This document shows positions 44,618 to 54,730 of a stretch of DNA of 64,000 nucleotides, in pieces. The translations under genes were made by a program, and so were the position numbers. The notes beneath the pieces are model-generated. The model was given only the letters and a program-made list of their open reading frames with translations, was not told the origin of the DNA and searched no databases. Origin of the DNA: Limnanthes douglasii subsp. nivea. Its lineage: Eukaryota > Streptophyta > Magnoliopsida > Brassicales > Limnanthaceae. The stretch is taken from assembly GCA_036936605.1 (NCBI GenBank), contig JAUPFV010000004.1:184716807-184780806 (forward strand), given 5' to 3'. The first letter of the stretch is position 1. Each line of letters starts with the position of its first letter.

Positions 44618-45868
44618 TGGGACATTTTGGAATAGCTAAAACTCTAAAGGTAATGCTGGATCACTTCCATTGGCCACATATGAGGAGGGATGTTGAAAGA
44701 ATCTGTGACAGATGTGCTACTTGCAAACAAGACAAATCTAAGGTTCAATCCCACGGTTTGTATACTCCTTTACCTATTCCTACGCATCCTTGGAATGATA
44801 TATCTATGGACTTTGTAGTTGGATTGCCTAGGACTAGAACTGGCAAGGATTCCATTTTTGTGGTTGTTGATCGATTCTCTAAAATGGTACACTTTGTTGC
44901 TTGTCACAAAACTGATGATGCGTTGCACATTGCCAATCTGTTCTTTAAAGAGATATTTCGTTTGCATGGCATGCCTACGACGATAGTTTCAGATAGGGAC
45001 ACTAAGTTTCTAAGTTACTTTTGGAAAACTTTGTGGTCTAAGTTAGGGACTAAGCTTTTATTTTCTACTACCTGTCACCCACAAACTGATGGACAAACAG
45101 AAGTAGTAAATAGGACTTTGTCCACTCTTCTATGTGCATTAATTAAAACGAACTTGAAAACTTGGGAAGAATGTTTGCCGCATGTTGAATTTGCATACAA
45201 TCATTCTATGCATTCTGCTTCTAAGTACTCTCCTTTTCAAATTGTTTATGGATTTAACCCAATATATCCTTTGGATCTAATTCCTTTGCCTTTGACTGAA
45301 AGAACTAGCATAGATGGGAAAAAGAAAGCTGAACTTGTAAAACATATCCATGATGATGCAAGGAAAAACATAGAAAAGAAAACTGAGCAATATGTCAAAC
45401 AAGCAAACAAGGGAAGACGTGAGAAACTTTTTGAGGTTGGAGATCAAGTATGGGTGCACTTAAGAAAGGAAAGATTTCCAGAAGAGAGGAAGTCAAAATT
45501 GATACCTAGAATTGATGGACCATTTGAAGTAACAAAAAAGATCAACAATAATGTGTATCAACTTGACCTACGAGGTAAGTATAAAGTGAGTCCTACCTTT
45601 AATGTTTTTGATTTGGTTCCTTTATATCGCAGATGAAATGGGTTTGAGGTCAAATCCTTTTCAAGTGGGAGAGGATGATGTGATCCTAGATGACACACGG
45701 AGCTTAGAACATGGAAATGTGCAAGAAACAGATGAACAACTTGAAAAAGAAGATGAGCTTGAAGTTGAAGATATTCTTATTTTACCGGCTGGTCCAATAA
45801 CTCGATCAAGAGCAAAACAATTTAACAAAGCTGTTGGAGGATTGCTTGTCAAACCACTTTGGTCTTGA
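44617..45868 (+). pseudogene. E4 integrase and LTR-encoded tail
   Basis: HHCC finger ([10 protein letters not shown], then [11 protein letters not shown]), catalytic core with Asp (MDFVVGLP), Asp (SDRDTKF) and Glu (GQTEVVNR), then [36 protein letters not shown] and the GPF/Y module [20 protein letters not shown] 1-base insertion near 45623 shifts the frame just before LRSNPF. The last part, from 45676, lies in the 3' LTR and is shortened by the 56-base deletion. No classical chromodomain is visible; the conserved tail ends [14 protein letters not shown]. Confidence 0.93.
45663..45675 (+). promoter_or_regulatory. E4 polypurine tract
   Basis: AAGTGGGAGAGGA immediately before TGATG of the 3' LTR; it is also pol coding sequence (QVGED). 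Same in E1 (2410-2422), E3 (34333-34345) and E6 (59154-59166). Confidence 0.85.
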
Positions 45869-46490
45869 TTCAAGCTAATTGATTTCAACAAATGGAAACT
45901 GTCTCGATTGTACTCTTTTTCCCTTGTTCAAGTTTTGTCCCAATAGGTTTTCTTGACAAGGTTTTTAATGAGGCAATTGTTTCACTTCACCATTGCCCAT
46001 TTGTTGAAATAAAAGCCCAAGGCCCATCTACACCAAACGCCACGTCTTTGGAGGAGGGAAGGGTCTGATTTCCAGCTTATATCATTAATACTTTGTATTT
46101 TCAATATTAAAGCATTTTGTTTCCAAGAAAAGCCTTAATTGTTTTAGAGGCATGCATTATGTTTCCAAGAACAGCCTTAATTGTGTTCAAGGCTAGTTCT
46201 TTCTTCTATAAAAACTATGTACTCAGAATTCTAATGGTTAGACTATCTTTGATTCTAAAAAAACTTCTTAAGTTTTACTCTTCTCTTGTTGGTGTACAAT
46301 ATCCACAAGATAACCTGTTCTTCATTTGGTGCGTCATATCCAAAGGAAGATCAGTTGGAATATCAAAGGCTTTTCCACAACCTTTGTGTGACCTATCGAT
46401 CCACATCCTTTGATCCTTGAATCCTTTTGGGTTCCTGGTTGCAAAGTTATCCCTATCCCATTTCAGAGTGCCGATTCTAGGAGGAGTTTA
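45676..46490 (+). repeat. E4 3' LTR (815 bp, deleted)
   Basis: Relative to the 5' LTR it lacks 56 bases at about 45846 (GCTT on both sides of the deleted part) and the last three bases TCA. TATA at 46207-46214. Followed by TAAAA. Confidence 0.93.
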
Positions 46491-46495
46491 TAAAA
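46491..46495. repeat. Target-site duplication TAAAA (right) of E4
   Basis: Matches 40051-40055. Confidence 0.85.
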
Positions 46496-47849
46496 TCTAG
46501 CAATGCATGTAGTTGCTTGAGGTCGGCTATGATTACTTTTTGTATGGACAATGAAATATAATAACTTTTATGATTTGAACCCAAATAAATATTTTTGTAG
46601 ATTGAGTATGATGTTGGATTACTGTGATAATTATTTCAATATTGACAATGTGAGTGTCCCATGTCGTGAATTTGATGAGCATTTCATCGATGTACACTTC
46701 TCGATTACGACCAATTCGGTGATTAAACATCTTGTAGAAATAAGATCTTTATTTTCTCGTGAATAATGTATGTACATTGTCATGTTCGTGCATTTAAATT
46801 TTATTATATGCAAAAATAGACATTCATGAAAATCAACCATTTATTTTTTAGGGTGGATTTAATTAACTTGCAGATGCAGTTTTATTGTTGCTTATCTTAG
46901 GAGTTATCTACACTATTGTTGTCGCTTAGTAGAATGATAAGTGTTGGTTTCCAAATGAATGTGCTGAGGTCGAAAAGACACATAAGTTTTAAATGTGTGG
47001 ACTATTAGGAAAAATAGAAATTATCACTATAATTGTGAATATCTACCATTTCTAATAATGTTTTATAAGCAAACATAAAGAAATAGAAAGTTTGAGTATA
47101 CTCATTCTTTTTTATGTATAAAAATGGTAACGTTGGACAAAACCATTGTGGAGGCGAACTCTTTTGTTTCAAAATAAATTATGAGAATTTACAATATTAG
47201 ATGAACCTTTAATAGGTGTGTCGAGGTCATGATATTATAAATAAATATTTGGTGCATAATGCTTTTGAATGTGTCTTCCCCACTATATGGAACATGCAAT
47301 AAGGGGATGAAACTTAGTTTTCGAAGTTGAGTATAACTTTTTCGAGTGCGTGTATAAAAATATTTAACTTTGTATATTTGACGAAAAACTTTCATTTTTC
47401 ATTAATATAATGATCTTATCAAAGTACTAATTTTAGATACTATATTAATAAACTGTTCTAAATGAAGTAGTTGATAAAAAAAATTAAAACCTAAATATAA
47501 AGGATGAAATTAGAAATCATGAAAAAATATTAATGGTGACTAAGTCTTTTGTGGTTTATAAGGATATATATATATATATATATATATAAATAACAACTTG
47601 AGATAATCCAATTAGTGATAATATCGTTCAATTTCTTGTTGTTGGTGACTCGTAGAGAAATTCTTAGAACATGGTATGTTAATTAGATAATAATATTTTA
47701 ACATTGTTTGAAGAATTGGACTTTGTAGTTTTTCCCAAATTATACTGCTCTGAAAGTTTTATAGGTTGATTTAGACTACGTCGAAGTTTCTATTTGGGTT
47801 TAAGTTGTTGAAATGATAAGGTGTAGTATTTTGTTTCGTTACTATGATA
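46496..47849. other. C segment continuation, no gene identified
   Basis: AT-rich with stops throughout. The longest frame (46551-46766, 71 codons) is unrecognised. (AT)n run at 47564-47588. Ends abruptly at the LTR remnant at 47850, which is the junction between the two duplicate copies. Confidence 0.6.
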
Positions 47850-48016
47850 TGGTGCGTCATATCTAAAGGAAGATCAGTTGGAATATCAAAGGCCTTTCCA
47901 CAACCTTTGTGTGACCTATCGATCCACATCCTTTGATCCTTGAATCCTTTTGGGTTCCTGGTTGCAAAGTTATCCTTATCCCATTTTCGACTGCCGATTC
48001 TAGGAGGAGTTTATCA
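47850..48016 (+). repeat. LTR remnant at start of duplication copy 2
   Basis: The last 167 bases of the CRM LTR, from GGTGCGTCATAT to TTTATCA, followed by GTATG and Tat1 integrase exactly as at 20416/20417. Not linked to any other CRM sequence here. Confidence 0.93.
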
Positions 48017-48345
48017 GTATGGATGCAGTAACCCCCAAGGAAATAATGTTCCCATATTTCAGAATCAACCATTACGAGAAATACAGCAATGGTGAGGATC
48101 GATGCTTAGCCTTCGATTCGATTGAAGAGAAGTGAAATCGTGTTCATTTAAATTCATTACTCTATCAAACCTTGATGAGAAATAAGTACGCTTTGAAAGT
48201 CCGAAATAGATAATTTAAGATCGGTCAGAAGGTTCCGCAAAAACATTTCTTGCATACGAAAGACAAAAGCCTTGGAAAGTTGGCTCCCAATTGGGAAGGA
48301 CCCTACCAAGTGTGGTGGAAAAAATAAAGTCGAGGACATACAGAT
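48017..48345 (+). pseudogene. Tat1 integrase C-terminal part, copy 2
   Basis: Begins at the GTATG duplication with MDAVTP and continues past the point deleted in copy 1: RNR.FKIG-type motif, KSLGKLAPNWEGPYQVW (about 48265-48318), the conserved C-terminal motif of Tat integrases, then a stop region. It is the better copy for classifying Tat1. In-frame stops at several points. Confidence 0.85.
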
Positions 48346-48572
48346 TGAAGAAAAAGTTTGACTGAACTTTACGACTGCCTTAGAATATCAAACATCTAAA
48401 GTTGTACTTGGAATAAATTTGAACGTTTATCTTTTTCTTTGTCATTTTCTAAAACAATTTTGGTCCGGGGCACACTCTTTCCTACCTTGGTAGCGCGGGG
48501 AGGTTTTAATGAAGTGTCTATCGAAACCGATCTGTTTATTGAATTTGAATCCTTTTATTGATATATTGGCAG
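48346..48572 (+). other. Tat1 post-pol region with pyrimidine/hairpin motif, copy 2
   Basis: Contains CACTCTTTCCTACCTTGGTAG followed by AGGTTTTAATGAAG (about 48472-48515), similar in layout to the hairpin motif of the CRM LTR. Mostly missing in copy 1. Confidence 0.55.
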
Positions 48573-48980
48573 TATATATTCAAACCTAAAGGGTTTTTCA
48601 ACTATTAAGTTGATCTACATATTCAAACCTAAATGGTTTTTCAACTATTAAGTTCATCTACATATTCAATCCTAAAGGTTTTTTCAACTATTAAGTTGAT
48701 CCGAATATTCGAACCTAAAGGTTTTTCAACTATTAAGTTAATCCACATATTCGAACCTAAATTGTTTTTCAACTATTAGGTTGATCCACTTATTCGAACC
48801 TAAAGAGTTTTTTCAATTATTAGGTTGATCCACATATTCGAACTTAAAGGGTTTTTCAACTATCAAGTTGATCTACATATTGGAACCTAAACGGTTTTTC
48901 AACTGTTAAGTTCATCTACATATTCGAACTTAAAAGGTTTTTTAACTATTAAGTTGATCTGCAAATTCAAACCAAATTTC
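48573..48980 (+). repeat. 43-bp tandem repeats, 9 units plus a partial, copy 2
   Basis: Same array as 20709-21076 with one more unit; the units ending CCACAT and CCACTT are separate here but fused in copy 1. Confidence 0.92.
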
Positions 48981-49291
48981 AAAGATATATTTAACTTTGT
49001 TAGTTTATAATTGATGTTTTATTTTGCACTCATAATGTTGTTAGATAGTTCCATTTCTTAGTAATAGAAATTGATCACTTTCGATTTCTAAGAATGGAAC
49101 GAACGCTAGGTACTTTAACCAAATATCCCAAGGATAATGATCGGGGTACAAACAAAAATACAACAGTTTAAGGTTCTTGAGGAACATATACGCATATACC
49201 TCAAGACTGTAAATAAAAATACATCATAAAGGTTCAAGATATAACAAAAAACAACGTATTTAAACAGGGACGAATTACAAGTAACATGCAT

Positions 49292-52200
49292 TTAACAATC
49301 TGATGGGTCTTCGAATGAATCTTCGCCATCAACCTCATCTTCACTAACAACCCCTTTGGGGAGATCTTCGACCCTAATGGAAATTGGGGGTACTGGCGAT
49401 GAAAATACAGAACATAAGAAGCCTTGGCGTCAACAAGCTCTTGTCTCATAACCCTTTTGCCCTGAGCGGTGAACACATTTTTCTCTTCTTTATTTTTCTT
49501 TTCCATATCAAACCGAGGCTTAGAGAGATATTTGGCCACTTTAGCTATTTTATGATGAAGAAATTGGTGCTGAATTATTTGAGCAACCGAACCCTGTACC
49601 GCTTTATCCTGATCTCCTTCAGCTTTTGATAAGGTGTCACGTGGAGATTAGTTAAATTAGGTTTGTTCGAATTGAGCCACCCGCCACTCTAATTCTTTTC
49701 CCCAAAGAGTTTGAAGGGCAGTTTCAGCTGATGCAGCCTGAGTATTGGTACGTTCGGTCGCCTTCTTAGGTTCTTTTTCTAACTTGTGGTAATTGGACAA
49801 CTTCAATTCCATATCGGACAAACGATTTTTGACCTTCAATAGTTCACGGTTGAGTTGTGCCGCTTCCCTTTCTTCTAATGATAATAGAATTACCATATCG
49901 TACAAAGTTCTAGCCATGGTATCTGACTCTCGAAGAGGAAAGCTACCCGAGCCTTGTGGAAGGGCAACTACGGGTAGTGGCTCAGGGAAAGATGTATTCC
50001 CGGTTACAAGGGTAATATCCCTTGGAGGACTTTGGCAAAATCGTTGTGGGGAGACTTGGTGTTGGGAAGTATTGACCCACCTGCAACATTAGCGGGATTA
50101 TCATAAGCTTCGTTAGTTCGATTTTCCAGATGGTTCAACACCATCGGTTCACTAGCAGGACCCCATTCTTTGACGTTCTTCCTTTTTTTTCCAGATTCTT
50201 TAACGACCACGTCTACCTTGACATCTCAATATTATTCGAATAATACTGGGATAGTTTTTTGTTCTACCTTCAGAACTTTGTCGGTTTCTTCCACCACAGT
50301 CTGGTCTTTTTTCTTCCTAACCGCTCAGGGTTTTTTGTTCCCATCCACAGTTACAACACTTTTCTTCCTTTTTTCCTTGCGGTTTTTGTTCTGGTTTTCT
50401 TCGTTGCTGGGGGATTTTCCTTTACTAGCTATCGGATTACTAAGCACAACGGTATTTTCAGGTTCTGCAAAAACAAGTTCCCGAGGCTCACCATTAACAA
50501 CTATTTAATTTATTTTTTTCCCGGTTTCCTGGTCGGATTGCTCTTCTGATTTAACACATTTACTAGGGGCCCGATTCCGCTTATGCAAAAATAAATCTCC
50601 ATCAAAAGCCTATATTCTTTGAACTATATCAAGAATATCGGGTGGCACCTGCAAATGATCAACGTGTACTGTTTCGTTAGAGCAATGCCAGAGGTTGCTG
50701 CTGACCAAGTTGGTATTCTTGAAGCATCAGTGAAATTCTTATCCCTAATTATTTTGGGCATAGGCTTTGAGTTTCTGAAAGATGTTCGTGGGTGACTTTA
50801 GATGAGTTTTCTTTATTTCTTGCAACTCCAACTCGAAAGCTAAAGAAGAAGCATGTTAATTGTTTTTTAAAAAGATAGTGAGGTCAGACTGTTCTTCAAC
50901 GCAACGCTCCCAGTCAATTTACAGGTCAGACGCGTCAGGTTATTTACATTGTGAGGTCGACTGTTCTCTCATTCACCGCTTATAAAGACGAATCGGTGCT
51001 TCCATGCATTGTTAGTCTCTAACAGGTCATTTACTATCTTCTTGTTATTAGTTAAAGAATAGTAGGAAAAAGGTAGCTAGGGTAATTTCGAAAGCCCGAT
51101 CATTGCTATATACTCTTCCATAGACATTGGTACCTCAGCTAAACGAGAAGTCATTATACACGACATCAGCGTGTAACAAGCATTAGAAGTGAATTAGGTC
51201 AGGAAAATCCTAAGATTTGGAAGTATCTCACGATGTCAGGATCGAGCGGAAGCCTTATACCCTAATGAAACAAATCGGTAAAAATGATTACTTCTCTTTG
51301 ATGTACTAATAGTGGGTCTCTCTGGGCTTCGGGAATGAGATCTATACGCATTCGGGAATCTCCCACATAGCTTTGAGCCCGGATTGCTCTTCCGGATTAT
51401 AGTACAAATAATTACCACTAAAAAGGAGATAATATGTTCCCGAGGCAAACTATTGTGATAATCGGTAAGTAATTCGTCAATATCGGATGGAAGGGGTTCC
51501 GCATCATTGCGATGGTAGCTGCACCATCCTCCCGATAACAACCTGTTTACCATCTCGGTGGGTTACATCCTTCTCTGCAGCTGCGGTCTGCTCTATGGCA
51601 TCGGTGTGAGGAGCTTGAACACGGGTTGAGTCGATAAAAATTAGGTCATTCTACTGCTGATTTTTTACTCTTTCAGTAGTGTCAGGGTCGGTCGGCCTGG
51701 TGGGCAGACCATACTCAGTGTCTCTTCTAGCAGTACTATCATTTTGTTTCCCAAAATCCTTTGAGATGACGTCCATCTTTTGTAACTTGTTTTTTAGAGG
51801 CGGCTCCCTTGGTAGGTGAATTCATTGTCAGGAAAGTGGGGACAGCTCTTATGTTTTTTAGGAGCGACCTCTTTAGTTGAAACATTTACAGTTTGGAGCA
51901 TTGGGGGACGATTCTTTGCTATCATTTTCTTCTGGTAAAAATATGTCAGGAACGTGTAACTCTTTAAGGACGGGGGTGGAGCGGACAAAGCTAGAGCTGC
52001 TATTAACACGCACGCAACATACTTCATTTTTGTTGCTTTTTAGAGGCACGCTTCCCAAGCATTTGTCGTTCAACATCTCTCTGTACAACACCCCTAACAC
52101 TGGTTGCGGTATTATGTCTGGTTTCATAACCTATGATGGTGGGGGTTAACTTGACCATCTCAGGAGAGGATGAAAAAGCGCCGGAGTCTCCCATAACCAT

Positions 52201-52545
52201 AAATTGAGGTTTAGGTTATTGAACATAAGAAACTTGGTTTCTCGAAGGCATGGGTCGGATAATAAAAATTCTAGGAACAACTTTCTTAGAAGACTAAGCT
52301 TGGACATATAAATGGTTCACCTTGATTTTTTGTTTAGACGATTGGGGAAGTTTAGTTTTTGGGAAATCAAGAGGGGTCGAGCCTAAAGGAACACTTGGTG
52401 TGTTGTCAATTAAACCTGCTGGTTTGTATTCAACAACTCTTCCAGAAATACTAAGATAGTCGATCGCATCGAAAACTGGCTTTGAGGGTTGGTCTGCTTT
52501 CTTCTTAGAAGCGAGTTTTTTATAAACGAAAATGATGTCAAACGA
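49292..52545 (-). pseudogene. Tat1 antisense ORF, copy 2
   Basis: Same protein as at 21379-24625, with different breaks. The coiled-coil part is open here (REAAQLNRELLKVKNRLSDM and following heptads, 49657-49917), and the N-terminal segment is open from before the TATA box to 52294. In both copies the codon at the likely start (52533-52535 here) reads ATC, and no in-frame ATG is seen between the TATA box and the first conserved residues. Two in-frame stops after the coiled coil (VAQFEQT, about 49657) and a 1-base shift before the acidic end are shared with copy 1. Not identified beyond a weak resemblance to the plant gypsy-type transposon family. Confidence 0.55.
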
Positions 52546-52630
52546 TATTTCTCTCTCTAGATAAGATAGAGGTTGGGAAATCTTTCTCTTTTTAAAAATA
52601 TGATAAAAGAGAAAAATTAAGAAATGAAGG

Positions 52631-52638
52631 TATTTATA
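52631..52638 (-). promoter_or_regulatory. TATA box for the antisense ORF, copy 2
   Basis: CCTATAAATACC on the minus strand, same spacing to the frame as in copy 1. Confidence 0.5.
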
Positions 52639-52639
52639 G

Positions 52640-53551
52640 GCAGATGACCCTTTCAACGAGTTTCTTTATGGAGGAGTGCAATCGAAAAAGGGCGTCGGGA
52701 AGTTTAAGAGTCGTTTTTTTTATTAAAATCACGGTTAGATTTCCTCCAAATAACTAAAAGACACGTGTCAAGTTCTGATATTTTGGTATGTCTAGGAGGC
52801 TAACGCCATAATTTGAGCCTCGAGTATTGCAAGAGGCAAAAACCCAAACGACAAACATTTAAAGGCAAAGAAACACGTGTACGTTGAAGAGATCACCTTT
52901 CTCAAAAATGGCAGATGGGCCCGAATAAAATATGGGTTGGACGCAAAGCCCATCAGGACTAGGCCTAATAAATGCACCTTGTCAAGAAAGGTACCACTAC
53001 AACCGACCATGATTAGCACAAACAAATTATAACGATAATTCTCGACACTCTGCCCTTACCGACAACGAAGGGTTGACCAATGTCAAGTGTCTCTCGACCC
53101 TAGCATCTATATAAGCCGAACCTGATTGCTTAAGTATAACAATGAGATTTTTGTACCCTAAGACTGAATAGTCTTCACTCATTTTTCGTAAAGACTAGAA
53201 GCTACTGATAAGGGCGAAAAATACCCAGGTCACTTTGGGTCGACATAATTAGATCATGTTACTACATGTTCTTAATTATATATGTATCTATAGTGATAAA
53301 CCTAGAAATAATAATGACTTAATTGATAATAGGAGATGTAAGGGTGTAAAAAGGGAAAAATAGTAAAGGGGGAAAACTTATGTAAAATGGGTCCAGCACT
53401 GTCACTATATAAGGAAAGTACCCCTTTTTGGGGACACGTACGTTTTTAATATATAATATTACTATGACACTTTTCTCTCTCTACAATCTCACATTTATCT
53501 CTCTTACTTATTCTTCTATATTTTCTAGTAGCAAAATCAACGAATCTAAAC
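52640..53551 (+). other. Probable Tat1 3' LTR region, copy 2
   Basis: Counterpart of 24720-25633; TATATAA at 53406-53412 on the plus strand. Ends at the N gap. Confidence 0.45.
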
Positions 53552-53651
53552 NNNNNNNNNNNNNNNNNNNNNNNNNNNNNNNNNNNNNNNNNNNNNNNNN
53601 NNNNNNNNNNNNNNNNNNNNNNNNNNNNNNNNNNNNNNNNNNNNNNNNNNN
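53552..53651. other. Assembly gap, 100 N
   Basis: Exactly 100 undetermined bases. The left flank aligns to about 25634 and the right flank to 28885 of copy 1, so roughly 3.25 kb (LINE-3, Tat2 LTR and gag) may be missing here. Confidence 0.97.
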
Positions 53652-53695
53652 CGCGGATTGCACCTCATTAACTCCATTTAGCCTATATTGATCCA
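53652..53695 (+). pseudogene. Tat2 gag remnant right of the gap
   Basis: ADCTSLTPFSLY and stop, the same end of the zinc-knuckle region as 28885-28923. Confidence 0.75.
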
Positions 53696-54730
53696 ACTCT
53701 TCTCTTCTTGATGGTGTGATTTTGTATTTCTCATAACTAACTGTTGTAGGTCAGTATTTATGGTTGATAGTTTACCCACCCGATCTTCCATAACATTTTT
53801 TTCATTTTTTAATTTACTGTCTTAAATCTGTAACGTCTCAATAATTTCAACTTGGTCTATTGGTTGTGAGTGTGTTTGTAATTGTGTATTCTCCTATAAA
53901 GTACTAAAATATGACAATCAAGACAATAAGCAATTTCGAATCGCAAATAAAAGAAAAAACCAAATATAATTATAGACCAAGACCAATCCAAATGTGAAGC
54001 GCAAATGAAGATATGAGACAAAAAGCAAATCGCGAATGAATACAGAAGACTAGATACGAATGAAGATAAATAACGGCAATGAACGAAGATAAATAACGAT
54101 AGTGAATGAAGGTGATAAATCAATTAGAAATGATGATAAATGCCCAAAATGTAAATCGTAAATGAAGATATAATACACATTCTGAATGAAACCAATTGAC
54201 TATAGAGAATGAAGACAATATACCGATTACGAATAAATACAAAATAAATAATACGAATGAAGAGGAAATTGACACTATTTTTTTCCAGCAGTAGTCAGAG
54301 ACTTTGTATTATTTTGTGATCCATTTATTGTTTTCTATAGATACCCAAGTATTTGTGAATGAGTTCTTCTCTTTTGGGTAGTTTTATGTGAATGAATATA
54401 TTTTTTCTAAGTAGGTCTACGTGAAGTAGAAAAAGATGTGTGTGAAAAAGTTATTCTTTTAAAAGTCGAATTTTTTATGTGCAATAAATTTACTCTTGCG
54501 TGGTTGAATGATGTACTTATTTAGATTATCATCTGAATAACCACCATTATTATTATTATCGTCTTGCATATTATATATTAGTTCATATCTTTGATATAAG
54601 GTTTCGTCTTTATTTGATCTAACTTTAGTTCCAAAATCTCATAAACCAACAACAATATCTTCATCTTCTTCAGAACTTTCTTATTCTTTTTCTAGAACCC
54701 TTACCACCAAATACCTATCTTTCGGTATCA
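53696..54730 (-). pseudogene. Minus-strand exon-like remnants, copy 2
   Basis: Counterparts of the two stretches at 28921-29980, with the same stops kept (for example in LQI-stop-DSKLK) and a few extra changes; the acceptor-like TTTACAG has become TTTATAG. Unnamed. Confidence 0.3.

Larger units (their letters stand above)
40056..46490 (+). mobile_element. E4: CRM-clade Ty3/gypsy element with all domains
   Basis: Two LTRs, primer site, gag, zinc knuckle, protease, RT, RNase H, integrase, tail and polypurine tract in order, flanked by TAAAA duplications: the reference copy of the family here. It is still inactive, with at least a stop in gag and frameshifts near 42660, 43752, 44596 and 45623. 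The 3' LTR lacks 56 internal bases and its terminal TCA. The LTR start TGATG, tRNA-Met priming and pol running into the LTR agree with the plant CRM clade. Confidence 0.95.
20250..47849 (+). repeat. Tandem segmental duplication, copy 1 (unit ~27.6 kb)
   Basis: Sequence from about 20250 to the window limit of similarity reappears from 47850 in the same order: LTR end, GTATG, Tat1 integrase tail, 43-bp repeats, antisense frame, TATA region, spacer, minus-strand CRM element with the same AGGTG, and the C segment. E4 (40056-46490) sits inside this unit at a point whose equivalent in copy 2 is beyond the window. Confidence 0.88.

Noticed and set aside
52294..52656. ATG at 52656 as start of the antisense ORF
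   Set aside because: It lies upstream of the TATA box on the transcribed strand, so a transcript from that box would not contain it; copy 1 lacks the same open extension.
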